Positions 1 through 10,466 of a stretch of DNA of 64,000 bases are shown here, piece after piece. The notes below the pieces were generated by a model that was given only the letters and a program-made list of their open reading frames with translations, had not been told where the DNA came from and ran no database searches. Every line of letters starts with the position of its first letter. Position 1 is the stretch's first letter. A program made the translations under genes and the position numbers. Source of the DNA: Branchiostoma floridae (taxonomy: Eukaryota; Chordata; Leptocardii; Amphioxiformes; Branchiostomatidae); assembly GCF_000003815.2 (NCBI RefSeq), contig NC_049990.1, positions 16,029,548-16,093,547 of the forward strand. The letters are read 5' to 3'.

Positions 1-1045
1 AAAATAAATTAAAAGAGACCATGACAAGCGCGAGTACTGGTATGATTATCTCGGCCTGCTTGCCGGCTCTACGTGTCAGGCTCTTTCGAAGATCGTATCA
101 TGATATGCTATCAACAAAAAGATGCCATCATACAAAAATCATAAGCATTATATCATATATATTTCCGACTCATAGAGCCTGCTTTTATGTTCGAGTTGTC
201 CCCATGGTTATTACGATTATGGTAAACTGACCCAAGACCGACGAGAGCTTAGATTTGATCTAATTATAAACTCACGTGCATGAAGCGATCAAATAATTGT
301 CTGCATCACCTGTGCGGGGCGCGCTGTTCTCTTGTTGCGACTGTGGCAGTTGCGACTGATATATTTTCCCTTTTCGTCAATATCGACAATATCAGGGAAA
401 ACTGAAACCATCACAACATGCTAACAATTCATAGATCTATAACCTCATCAGTAGACAAAATTTGCCGCAATGAAGTCTGCTATGGGGGCAAATATAATCT
501 TACGACGATAGCGAAATTTTGAACATGTTCAAAATCCATTTCAGCTCTATTTTTCGTCAAAGGACGCTCCCCGATTTACTGCGATTGACGCAGGTACGCT
601 CTTATGACCTCATCGTACGATGCACTACGCTCTTTGTGACCACGGCTTTATATATTTAAACCATTGCTTCCGATTTCCCCCCGACTTACGATGCACTGCG
701 CTCATACTGCGCATCGGAAGGAATCGCAAGGAATTGTACGCGCTTTGTGACCGGGGCTTTAGTGTATCAAAACAGCATAGCACAGAAATTTTCAAAGAAA
801 AAAGGGATTTGTTCTTTTCTAGATGCTTGTGCCCAAGGTAATTTGAGTGTAGATGTAGACTATAAATGTGAAACAAGTCGGCAATCCTTCAGAATCAACA
901 TTATCTTAGTCATCAACCGATCCTGTTCCATCAAATACTTTGAGCAAGTTTAATGCTAAGTGCTTAGTACATTTCTATTTTGGTCTTGTTGGTTTTTTAA
1001 AAAGAGATGTTACCATATTATAAAAGACTTGTGACTTTCTTTTAG
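1..1045. other. left flank, no gene recognised
   Basis: I see no convincing exon here. The 5' exon(s) of the kinase that follows should lie in this stretch or beyond the window edge, because the first recognised kinase exon begins with a split codon at an AG acceptor. Short open frames around 620-950 have neither protein-like composition nor splice sites and look like chance. Confidence 0.5.
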
Positions 1046-4000
1046 AGGAGTATTTGATTCCACCAAGTGCACTGCGGTTGAGGGTAGATCCGATTGGACG
1101 GGGTGCCTCTGCAACGGTATTCAAGGCCAGCTGGAAGGGCACCATTGTTGCTGCCAAAGAGTTGAAAGGTGTTCGGATGAACCAGATCAGGAACAATGAG
1201 ATTGAAATCATGAGGTATTATTCATTTGGAGACTAATACTACAATAATGATGAAAATGGAATTCGTCTTGATAGGAATGGTTTGCTTGTCAAATTCACTG
1301 AATGCATATCATCTACTATATACTGTACTCCAGAGGAGAGTGTGCCGGCTCTGCTAGTAATATTTTCTTGAATCCCAAAACATTATTGTATCGGACCTCC
1401 ACCCCCCCAGTACCCTCTAGATTACAGCCAGGTGTAACATATTGCGAACAACCATTGGTAATAATGCACAGTGATCTCCAAGCAGATCTTGTGGTGGTTT
1501 AAGACAGTAACATAAGCTGGGGAAGGAGTTTAGCCGGCAGAGGAGTTTTATTCGTTCACGTGGCCAATCAATTAAGTCCTCTGCCGGCAAAACTCCGCCA
1601 GCCAGCTTATGATACTGTCTTATGCCACGCAAGATTTGCTTGGAGATTATAATTCAAGTATATGTAGCAATGATGGTATAAATTCTTACGCAATATAGTT
1701 CATCTGTGTTGTGGGTGACTAGTAACATATCTGATGTATTTCAGCAAACTACACCATCCCAACATTGTGTCTTTCTTTGGAGTATGCTTCCGAGAGTCAG
1801 TGATCATTGTGACAGAGTTTGTCAATGGATATGATCTGAGCAAGGCTATCGCTGACAAGAAGAAGGTCAATATTATTTGATAGAGTTCTTTGGAATGTTT
1901 TGAGTTCATTAAGTAATTTGTTGTTAATAATGGTGGTATGCACCTACGCCCAAACTACCCATCCTTTATTTAATTGTATTAGAATAAAAACCTCCTTTGA
2001 CCAGTTCGAAATGTAAAATGCAATTCAACACAAATGTAGGCATGCAAAAATTTTCGCTTATTGGTTTAACTCTTTTGATAAATTCTAATGGACAGCAAGG
2101 ATTATGGTAAAAAAAATCCAGTTTTTCAACACGTACAATGTACCTACGGAGCAAATGTACTAACAGTTAGGTTCAGCTTAATTTGTATATAAATGTGCAT
2201 TTAATTTTTGATGGGCTTCTTAAATCTTAATCAACGATTAATTTGTTTTGTGCAGTTCCCTCCAGGCTCCCAGGGCTACATCGCCTACCAGCTTGGACAA
2301 GCACTGGATTATATGCACCAGAGGAAGATTGTTCATCAAGATGTGAAGCCAAGCAATGTCTTGGTATGTCACACTTCCTTCCGTTGTGTATCAATGATGC
2401 ATATGATCTGTCATAATTTTGAACATGCTTGATCAGGAAGCAACACTGAAAAATCTGAACATGTATATGAAGTAAGTAAACGAATGCTGCCTTAGACTTA
2501 GTGATATTTTCTGACTGCGTGCACATTACCATTGTAATACATGCACAATGTTTTAATGCTCTGTTCTGAAAGTTGAACTGTAAAGAAGCCCTCGACTCTT
2601 TGTAAAGGGATTAGCAGTAAACCTACTTGGTAACATCACGATATGCATGTGAACACGTGACTTGGTGAGCAGTAAATAGTATGTTTGCAGAAAGCTTAGG
2701 GTATCCCCGACCCTGTCTCTGTTGAGAGGTGGTTGTAACTATGCAAGGCGTGCGCCTCCTTTATCTACGAGGGTAAGTCAGAAAGTAATGCAAGTGGTTT
2801 CATAACAGACTCGTTTTTTAATCAATTGAGTTTAAATTTGGCATAAAGGTAGAGATATATGTCCTCTTGAGATTGAACGTTTTAGATTTGGTCTTTATCA
2901 TTTTGTGAGCAACTGAGTTGATTTCAAGATGAACACACCCTTGGTAGCTTGTCAGACTATCGATTCCTCTAAATCTGACCCACTGAAAATCACTGTAGGA
3001 GGTTGAAATTATATATGTATGATAACAAATGTCTCTATAGGTTGTACCAATTTTCATTTCTAAACTCGTAATGGTTCTTTATTTACAGCTGCTAGCATGC
3101 AGTAAGTTGCGTTATAGAGCGGTTGGATTTATACACGAATTCGTGAGTTGTTGGTTAAAAGACTACTTTTCCATTTACCAAAAGAAACGAAACTTTACAC
3201 AGTTATTAACTGTTTAAAGACTAAAAAGTGTGCTAAGTTTCATTTCTCTTTGTTAATGAAAAAGTAGGCTACAGAAAGTTTTAATCATAACACTGCAGAT
3301 CTCATGACCCTGAAGACCGCGTATACCTCACTCTACACCAGCAACGAAAAAAGAAATACTGCTCGGATTTCAGTGTTGAAAATAAGCGTGTGGCTTATAG
3401 AGAAATGCAGCTTATTGCATGTGCTGGCTTAGTCTCCTACAATAAAAAAAAAATTGGTTTAGGGAAATTCTTAATTGTACGTTAATTGGACCCCACTTTT
3501 CATTTGACGAGATACCAAGGGTGTGGTCACCTTGAAAGCAGCTCAGTCACTCATAAAACAATGAGCAACAAATTTAGATGTTTCAATCTCAAGAGGAGAG
3601 ATGTCTTAACCTTTGTGCCAAATTTCAACTCATTCTATCAAAGAAAGACTCTGTTATGAAACCACTTGCATTACTTTCTGACTCACCCTCGTATGTATGG
3701 GTGCCATCCATGTATTCTTACCATCACACAAAGGAGTTGCGCATATCCATGTTGTTCCGAATGTTCTAAATACAAATGCCACACAATCACTTGAATGTGT
3801 ATCTAGCGCAGCCCTATATATATACATGTATATAGTTCCTATAAAACACTACTGTCATCCAGCCAATACAGACTTATAATGACATAGACTGCGCAAAACA
3901 TTTATAATAAAAAAACAACAACATACATTTGGTGATGGTTAGGCAGATTTTTAATCGTTAAGATGACTGTTGAGTGTGGAACCTTTAGGCTTCTATACAG

Positions 4001-4844
4001 TTACATTTGCTGCCTTGCCAACTGGAACTGAAGGCATAAAAGTTTATATGAAATGAAATAAAGGAAGTTGTTTTCCTCCTCCCCATTTATGTTGAATGAG
4101 ATCTACAAAGTTATCTATGATTGCTGTCAAGTTTTACCCACTTACGCTTAAGGGTTATATTCTACAAATTTGGTACACTGATACATTTTCTCTACTGATC
4201 TCCGAGTCATCAGATGGTTCTTCGTCTACAAAATTTGACAAAACAGCAACAGTGAATTGATCCTTGCTTGGCAAAGTCAGCTGGTATTGGACAGTGAAAC
4301 AACCTCCATAAGTTCATCTTTTGTGTTGGAAATTACAGTTCTCAATTATGATGATTCCGGATGGTTTCTACTAACATGTCCAAGCTAAGATCTCATTAAT
4401 CTGTATATATCATTTTCACTCTGTTCCCTGCTGTAGGTTGATGAGAAAACCTATGTCACAAAGTTGTCGGACTTTGGACTAGGAGACTTCAGGAGAACGC
4501 GTCATTCTCTCACGAGAGAGACAGGGCTGCAAGGAACCATCGGCTACAAACACATTGAAAGCCTGGAATCTACACAGTTACAGCCAGCCAGTGACGTTTA
4601 TGCATTTGGTTGCGTTTTTTATGAACTTTTCCTGGGTGAAGAAGTATGGAAAGGTCTTATGGACTGGCATATCGTGTCTAAGATACATAAGGGAGAATAT
4701 CCAAGTTATGACCATATGTCTGTACCTGAGGAAGTTCACAATGTATTGTCTCTGTGCTTCACTGATGCTGATAGGCGAGCAACTATGTCAGAACTGCTAC
4801 CCTATGTGAAGAAGTTGGTTGGGCGAAATTACATTGTGGACTAG
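1046..4844 (+). CDS. non-RD protein kinase domain, 3' four exons (partial)
   Basis: Exons by splice site and frame: 1046-1214, 1745-1865, 2256-2363 and 4437-4844 (stop TAG 4842-4844). Phases agree across all three introns and give about 267 residues covering one whole kinase domain. Visible motifs are a glycine loop GRGASATV (from 1096), the ATP-anchoring lysine in VAAKEL (codon 1156), HPNIV, the catalytic loop HQDVKPSNVL (His codon 2334), DFGLGD (Asp codon 4470), GTIGY in the activation segment and SDVYAFGCVFYEL. The catalytic loop has HQD where most kinases have HRD, so this is a non-RD kinase; the lysine, both aspartates and the asparagine are kept, so activity is plausible. APE is replaced by HIE. 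Lobe motifs suggest a serine/threonine kinase of the TKL/RIPK/IRAK-like group, but the subfamily is not certain. The protein ends about 15 residues after the domain. The start codon and any N-terminal domain are not visible. Intron 3 holds a mariner-like element. Confidence 0.85.
1472..1649. mobile_element. foldback MITE (TAGTCTCC family) in kinase intron 1
   Basis: The ends are inverted copies: TGATCTCCAAGCAGATC on the left and GATTTGCTTGGAGATTA on the right. Further inward are GCCGGCAGAGGA and TCCTCTGCCGGC, so most of the 178 bp could fold as one hairpin. The same TCTCCAAGCAGA end recurs at 8472-8618. It carries no coding sequence. Confidence 0.75.
2768..3691. mobile_element. non-autonomous mariner-like foldback element in kinase intron 3
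   Basis: The element starts CGAGGGTAAGTCAGAAAGT and ends with the inverted complement ACTTTCTGACTCACCCTCG, flanked by TA on both sides as expected for Tc1/mariner insertion. The inverted similarity runs inward for roughly 200 bp, so the element is a long foldback. No transposase frame is present. An incomplete copy in the opposite orientation lies at 8381-9255. Confidence 0.8.
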
Positions 4845-5084
4845 GATTCGTAGAGAGTATTCTATGAAAAAGTGACAAAGGTACAATCATAACTTTGAAA
4901 ACATCTTTTAACCTGTATATATGTGCTAAGATGCCACATTAATAAGATGTAAATTCATTTATTCTGACGACATTTAAAGCATTTCTTTTATAGATTTTAT
5001 TGAATAATTGACTGTACCATCTTTGTTATATATAAGTTAGTATATAGATTTCTTATTTCTCTTCAAAAATAATAAGGATTTTAA

Positions 5085-6033
5085 CCCTATTCAGACCGGG
5101 CTTTTTTGGTCATCCCTGGACGGGGGGGGGGGGCTTTTGAGTCCCTCCACTTCTAAGTCCTCTAACTCTTGAACGACGTGCCGTAGGGCCACCAAATTTT
5201 CAGGACATGATATCGACATAATATCTGACAAGCATTTGACGTTTGACGATACGTTGACGTAAGATGACTTATTTATGACGTCATCAATTTGATTATATTG
5301 GCCGGACCCATGAAAAAAGGGTATTCTCAGAAAACTCCAAGTTATACAACAAAAATGTAACAACAAGTGCAGATAACAGAATAATAATGTTTATTACGAC
5401 TTGTATTGCCAATAGCAACATTGATGACGTCATAATGACGTCATAAAATGACGTCATGCACATCTAAGATGCGAGTTAGGCTCCGCCATATTATATCCAC
5501 CACCTTGAATTTTTAAAACTCCTTTTTTTACAACAAATAATCACAAAGGGCAATGGAAATAGACTAAATTCATTCATTTAGATGGTTTTTGATGAAAAAA
5601 TACCAGATAGTTACAAATTTTAAGGGATAATTAGCTTGTTATTCTCGATCTGGCCATACGGTCCGCCATCTTGGATTTTGGGCTGATGACGTCATAAAAT
5701 TAGCATAATTTATGCATATATAATTATGAAAGATATGCTAAATAATATAAGATTTTATTTATGTAACAAAATAGCAGTAATATAGCAAATAAATTTGAAA
5801 AATACATTGTTAGAACCAAAAATAGTGATTTTTGGCAAAACTGCCTGTCAGCAGACGGTTGCCATGGCAACACGAAAAAATGGAAAATTTGTCAAACTTT
5901 GTAAAATTGTTGCCAACAATATTTTAGGAAAACTCACCAAATTTGGTGGCGCTAGCGTTAGGCGTACTGGCGTTATAGGACATCGAAGTTGGCGCAGGCC
6001 TCAAAAGCCCCCCCCCCCCCGGTCTGAATAGGG
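5085..6033. mobile_element. piggyBac-like non-autonomous element, TTAA flanked
   Basis: TTAA at 5081-5084 and again at 6034-6037 flanks perfect 16-bp inverted ends CCCTATTCAGACCGGG and CCCGGTCTGAATAGGG. TTAA duplication with ends starting CCC fits the piggyBac superfamily. The 949-bp interior has no transposase; it is AT rich with scattered TGACGTCAT-like words. It sits about 240 bp after the kinase stop codon, so it may lie in or near that gene's 3' UTR. Confidence 0.8.
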
Positions 6034-6219
6034 TTAAAGGTACATGCAGCTAAATTATATATGAGTATTGGGTTAGTTACCAACGGATTCAGATACTTGC
6101 CGAGTGCTGCTAATGGGTAACAAGCTTTCAGTTTTGCAACGAAGTAGATACCAGCAAAAGTAGAAGAAACTAGAGTTCCACGAACACATACCTTTGCCAA
6201 ATAAACCAGGTTTGTTATG

Positions 6220-7130
6220 TAGAATGATGTCTGTAGACAAATGCATTACTCATTTCATTTTCTTTATAATTGTATGCTTGGAGTTGGTTTATAAAATTGC
6301 GGCATTGATTATGCAAATTAGATCCCAAGTTACAATTTACGATATCTATCAGCATACCAAAAATCATGATGATCCTTTGATCCATTCTTGACTTATTCTC
6401 TTTCAAAGTCTTTAAACACACCTCTTTTTCTCTTCCCTTTTTCTCAGTTACATATGTGACAACTTTGATGAAAGTACTATAATGGAATGCAGTGGATTTA
6501 TGAACTTTTCCTCATTAATTATGCAACTTAGCTGTTAATTTGCATAATAAGTATCACATTATATAAGTCTTCACTTAGGCTATCTACATGCCAAAAATCA
6601 TGACGATCCTTCAACACGTTCATATTTTCTCATTAATTATGCAAATGAGATCACCATTTGCATGATAAACAATTATTGACATTTCTCTCTTTCTCAGCTA
6701 CATATGTGACAAGTTTTAAAGTCCTATTGTGGAATGTAGTTTGAATTTATAAAATATCCTCATTAATTATGCAAATTAGCTGTTGATTTGCATAATTCAT
6801 TATGTAGGTATCTCATTATGTAGGTCTTCATTTACGCTACCTACATACCAAAAGACATGATGATCTGTCAACATGTTCATATTTTCTCATTAATTATGCA
6901 AATGAGGCCATCATTTGCATAATTGATATCCATCGACTTTTCTCTCCTTCCCAGCTACATATGTAACAAGTTTGAAAGTCCTATCATGGAATGCAGTGGA
7001 TTTATAAATTTTCCTCATTAATTATGCAAATCAGCTGTTGATTTGCATAATTGGTATATCATTATGTAAGTCATCACTCATTCTATCTACATACCAAAAA
7101 TCATGACGATTCGTCAACACGTTGTAGAGT
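6220..7130. repeat. AT-rich tandem repeat, unit about 250 bp, rich in ATGCAAAT
   Basis: A block containing 'catgatgatc...tcattaattatgcaaat...' returns near 6366, 6600, 6857 and 7103, spacing 234-257 bp. Each unit has several copies of ATTATGCAAAT or its complement ATTTGCATAAT, the octamer bound by POU/Oct factors, often as inverted pairs. Sequence from 7130 to about 7480, ending in a short CA run (7420-7443), looks like the tail of the same repeat. Confidence 0.75.
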
Positions 7131-7483
7131 TATTCTCGTCCAAAGTTTGAAAGGAAACCGGCGCCTGCAGTTCCAAACAAGCCGCTAGGGGGTCCAAACT
7201 GACAGCACTTACTCTCTGCCCCAAGGGCTATCTACCAGTCAAAAATCATGACCACAGCATGTCCAGAACACGAGATATAAAAAATTGAGGTTCTGCTGCA
7301 GTACCTTAGCAAGCCTCTAGGGGGCCCATTATCGAACTTGACCTTCGTTTTCCCGACCTCTACCCACCTACCAAATATCATTGGGATCCATCAAAGGCTT
7401 CTCGAGTTATGCTGTTAACACACACACACACAGACACACAGACTCACAAGCCTAAAACATAACCTTAGCCATTCTGGCAAAGG

Positions 7484-8113
7484 TAATTATTGCTCTATAT
7501 CTGCGTCCTTAACTAATATTCAGTAAAGTTACATTGAAACAAAATAATTATGTAACTTTAAATGTATTGCATTTATAGAGTGTGTAGTTTAATACTGATA
7601 ACTTAAATGTGAGTACAGTAAAGACTGTTTGCAATAGATTCTCTAAATCTAACTTAGAAGCGTCTCCTAACGACATATTGCACTAGAGTTTGATATTCAG
7701 CAATTTGATGTTTGCAATGACAACAAATGTTTGTAACGATTACACAACAGCAGAGGGAATATGAAGACTTAAAAATATAAATTCGCTGAGAGTAAAGATC
7801 CTTTGTGAAATAAATTCAATCAGTGGAACGATGGAAAAGTCGACTTTTGGTCATTTCTTTACATGATTATAATGAGTTGAATCTACATTGCCACATATTT
7901 GTCTACAGATGCTCACAGAGTACATATGGGGCGTTGTCGTATCGTATAAACGTGATGAAAAACTGGGAGTTGTTTTTTATTTATTTGTGAATAATACACA
8001 AATAAACAAACGAAAAATTATACACTTAAAGATAAAAAAGCAAAATTATTCTTATAAAGATCAGAAACAAGCGAAACTTGTTGTTTACAAAACGGTTTGT
8101 TTTGGTCCGTAGC
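7484..8113. other. intergenic DNA before assembly gap
   Basis: AT-rich sequence with no exon, repeat end or RNA gene that I can support. Short open frames near 7888-8112 are lysine/tyrosine rich and look like AT bias. Confidence 0.4.
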
Positions 8114-8213
8114 NNNNNNNNNNNNNNNNNNNNNNNNNNNNNNNNNNNNNNNNNNNNNNNNNNNNNNNNNNNNNNNNNNNNNNNNNNNNNNNNNNNNNNN
8201 NNNNNNNNNNNNN
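8114..8213. other. assembly gap (100 N)
   Basis: Exactly 100 N bases, the usual placeholder for a scaffold gap of unknown size. Confidence 0.97.
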
Positions 8214-8471
8214 GTACTGGTCGTCTGATCTGTTGACCCTATACATGGACGAACAATTGAAATCTGATGGAATGTCCCAACTGTATGTTTCAGAAATCGT
8301 CATGAATGGAAAGATACAGCAACATTTTCTTTAAAAAAAAGTTTCGGTGCCCAAATCTTACAAGAGGGCATTTGAACGTACGAGGGTGAGTCAGAAAGTA
8401 ATGCAAGTGGCTTCATAACAGACTCGTTTCTTAATCGAATGAGTTGAAATTTGGCACAAAGGAAAGGTAGA

Positions 8472-8618
8472 TAGTCTCCAAGCAGACCCTACGGTGCCTT
8501 AGAAATAGTATCAAAGCCCGTTTGACTCCCTTAGCCGGCTATCTCCCTTTGGCCGGCTATACTCCTTTGCCAGCTTTGATATTGTTTCCAAGGCACCGTA
8601 GGGTCTGCTTGGAGACTA
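8472..8618. mobile_element. foldback MITE with 8-bp target duplication
   Basis: Long inverted arms start TAGTCTCCAAGCAGACC and end GGTCTGCTTGGAGACTA. The direct repeat AAGGTAGA at 8464-8471 and 8619-8626 is a clean 8-bp target-site duplication inside the mariner-like element. The uninterrupted mariner copy at 2768-3691 confirms the empty site. Confidence 0.85.
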
Positions 8619-8650
8619 AAGGTAGAGGCATATGTCCTCTTGAGATTTAA

Positions 8651-8884
8651 CCCTTAAACTGCCAAACCCTGATATATCTGGCAAACATATACATGCCCTG
8701 TGTGCCACGCCTGGATATATCCGTGATAGCGTATTCCCCCGAAGTAGCAGCTTTGCACGCGTGCAGCGCACGAACCCCGGAAATTAGGGACTTCGGCGTT
8801 GTTCGGGGGTTTCTTGTTGGAGGTCAGCAGCCAACCCTGGCACTGATAGCAGTTTATAGGGCTGAAACTCTGGCAGTTTAAGGG
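8651..8884. mobile_element. piggyBac-like MITE, TTAA flanked
   Basis: TTAA at 8647-8650 and 8885-8888 flanks inverted ends CCCTTAAACTGCCA and TGGCAGTTTAAGGG. The 234-bp interior is non-coding. It interrupts the mariner-like element, whose intact copy reads across this position. Confidence 0.8.
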
Positions 8885-9255
8885 TTAAATATCTAGAGTG
8901 GTTCTTTATTATTTTATGAGTGACTGAGCTGATTTCAAGATGACCATACCCTAGGAGTCCCGTCAGAAGAAAAGTGAGGATAATGTACAATCAAGAATTT
9001 CCCTAAACCAATTTTTGCTAAAGACTGAAAAAATAACCAGATGCTTATTTTCAACTCTTACATCCGATCAGTTTTTCGTTGCTGGTGTAGAGTGATGTAT
9101 ACGCGGTCGTCAGGGTCATGAGATTTGCGGTGTTATGATTAAATGTTTCTGTAGCCTACCTTCCCATTAACTAAGAGATATAAAACTTAGTACACTTCTT
9201 GGCCTATAAACAGTTGATATCTGTGTAAAATTTCGTTCCTTTTGGTTAATGGGAA

Positions 9256-10466
9256 AGGCATTGCAAATGTGTATCTAACTAGACTAGGCAACATTTGAGA
9301 GCAAATACAACATATTTCAACCATTTCCCACCCATGCAAAAATAGATTGTTCCAAAAGTGAATATTAAAAAAGGTTAACCCTAATGCGAGAATCGACTCT
9401 TTGTAAGTGCAATTCGACTCTTTGTAAGTGTAATTCGACTTAAAATTGGCCAGTTCAAGACACTTCCACTCAAATTTTACTTCACATATAATCAACCCGG
9501 TTTAAAAATTGATTTTTAAAAAATCACGCAGCAAGAATGTACCAACATGTAAAATGAACAAGTCCAAAAACACTTCAGTTAAAAAAAATTTAAATACCAG
9601 TCCAAGATAGATTTGTAACCCCCTTCTATGAAAGAATGGCATCACCCTTATGTAAAGTGTGGCAGTCCAAACTAAAGGACTTCTGCATAATCAGACTAGT
9701 CAAGAAATGAATTTAAAAAATCCCCCTGCGACATGAGGAAAAGCAAAATATTTCCCATACCTGTATGGTGAAATATAATTATCAAGAGGGTGTTAGGATC
9801 CGACTGTATCAGTATTAGCCGTTTAAATGATTCATTGGTAAATGATGTGAATCTCATACTTGTGACATGTTTAATGTTTTATTCAGTAAGGATCTTGTGA
9901 CATGTGTAAGTTAGTACGTTAAACTTTAAGGTGTACATTACCACGCATAGATTATGAAGATGCGATAGTCATTTGTATAATTCGCCAAAAAATGGAATTC
10001 TTCAAAAGTTTGGTAGTATTTTGGTAGAGAAGACGATCTTTGAAATAGATAACGCTAATTACATCTTTATTTGCATAATCAAATGAGACAACGTAAGACA
10101 ATTTAACGGAGATATGAGGTCTCCAAACTCTAGTTTGGAATGATTTCAATATGCAGAAGTTATGCAAGGCCCTAATTCAAATGTTTTTGCCTGAAAAGAT
10201 ATGGCGATTTGAAATCTGAATACATGCAATTCAATTTTCATCTGCTAGAAGACGCTTTTGATCCATGAGCGCTAGCTTTTGATCAAGTCAATATACAGTA
10301 TCAAATCATTGATGCTGATTGGCTCACACTATGATACACTTACGTATGCCCAAATAAGGTGTTTTGACTTTGCAATCTAAAGAGATCGAAGTTATTCTTC
10401 AATAGAAGAAACAAATCGATTGGTGATAATTGAATGACATAATGTACACATGAAAAATTGTTATTT
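9256..10466. other. intergenic DNA, no gene recognised
   Basis: AT-rich sequence without supported exons. A short direct repeat (CGACTCTTTGTAAGTG-AATT, two copies) lies near 9390-9440. It probably includes the 3' flank of the minus-strand esterase, whose stop codon is at 10467. Confidence 0.4.

Larger units (their letters stand above)
8381..9255. mobile_element. truncated mariner-like element with two nested insertions
   Basis: It starts TA-CGAGGGTGAGTCAGAAAGT and matches the reverse complement of the element at 2768-3691 through its interior (for example 'ctggtgtagagtgatgtatacgcgg' around 9080-9105) up to about 9255. The other inverted end is missing. The match is broken by a foldback MITE (8472-8618) and a piggyBac-like MITE (8651-8884). 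Confidence 0.75.
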
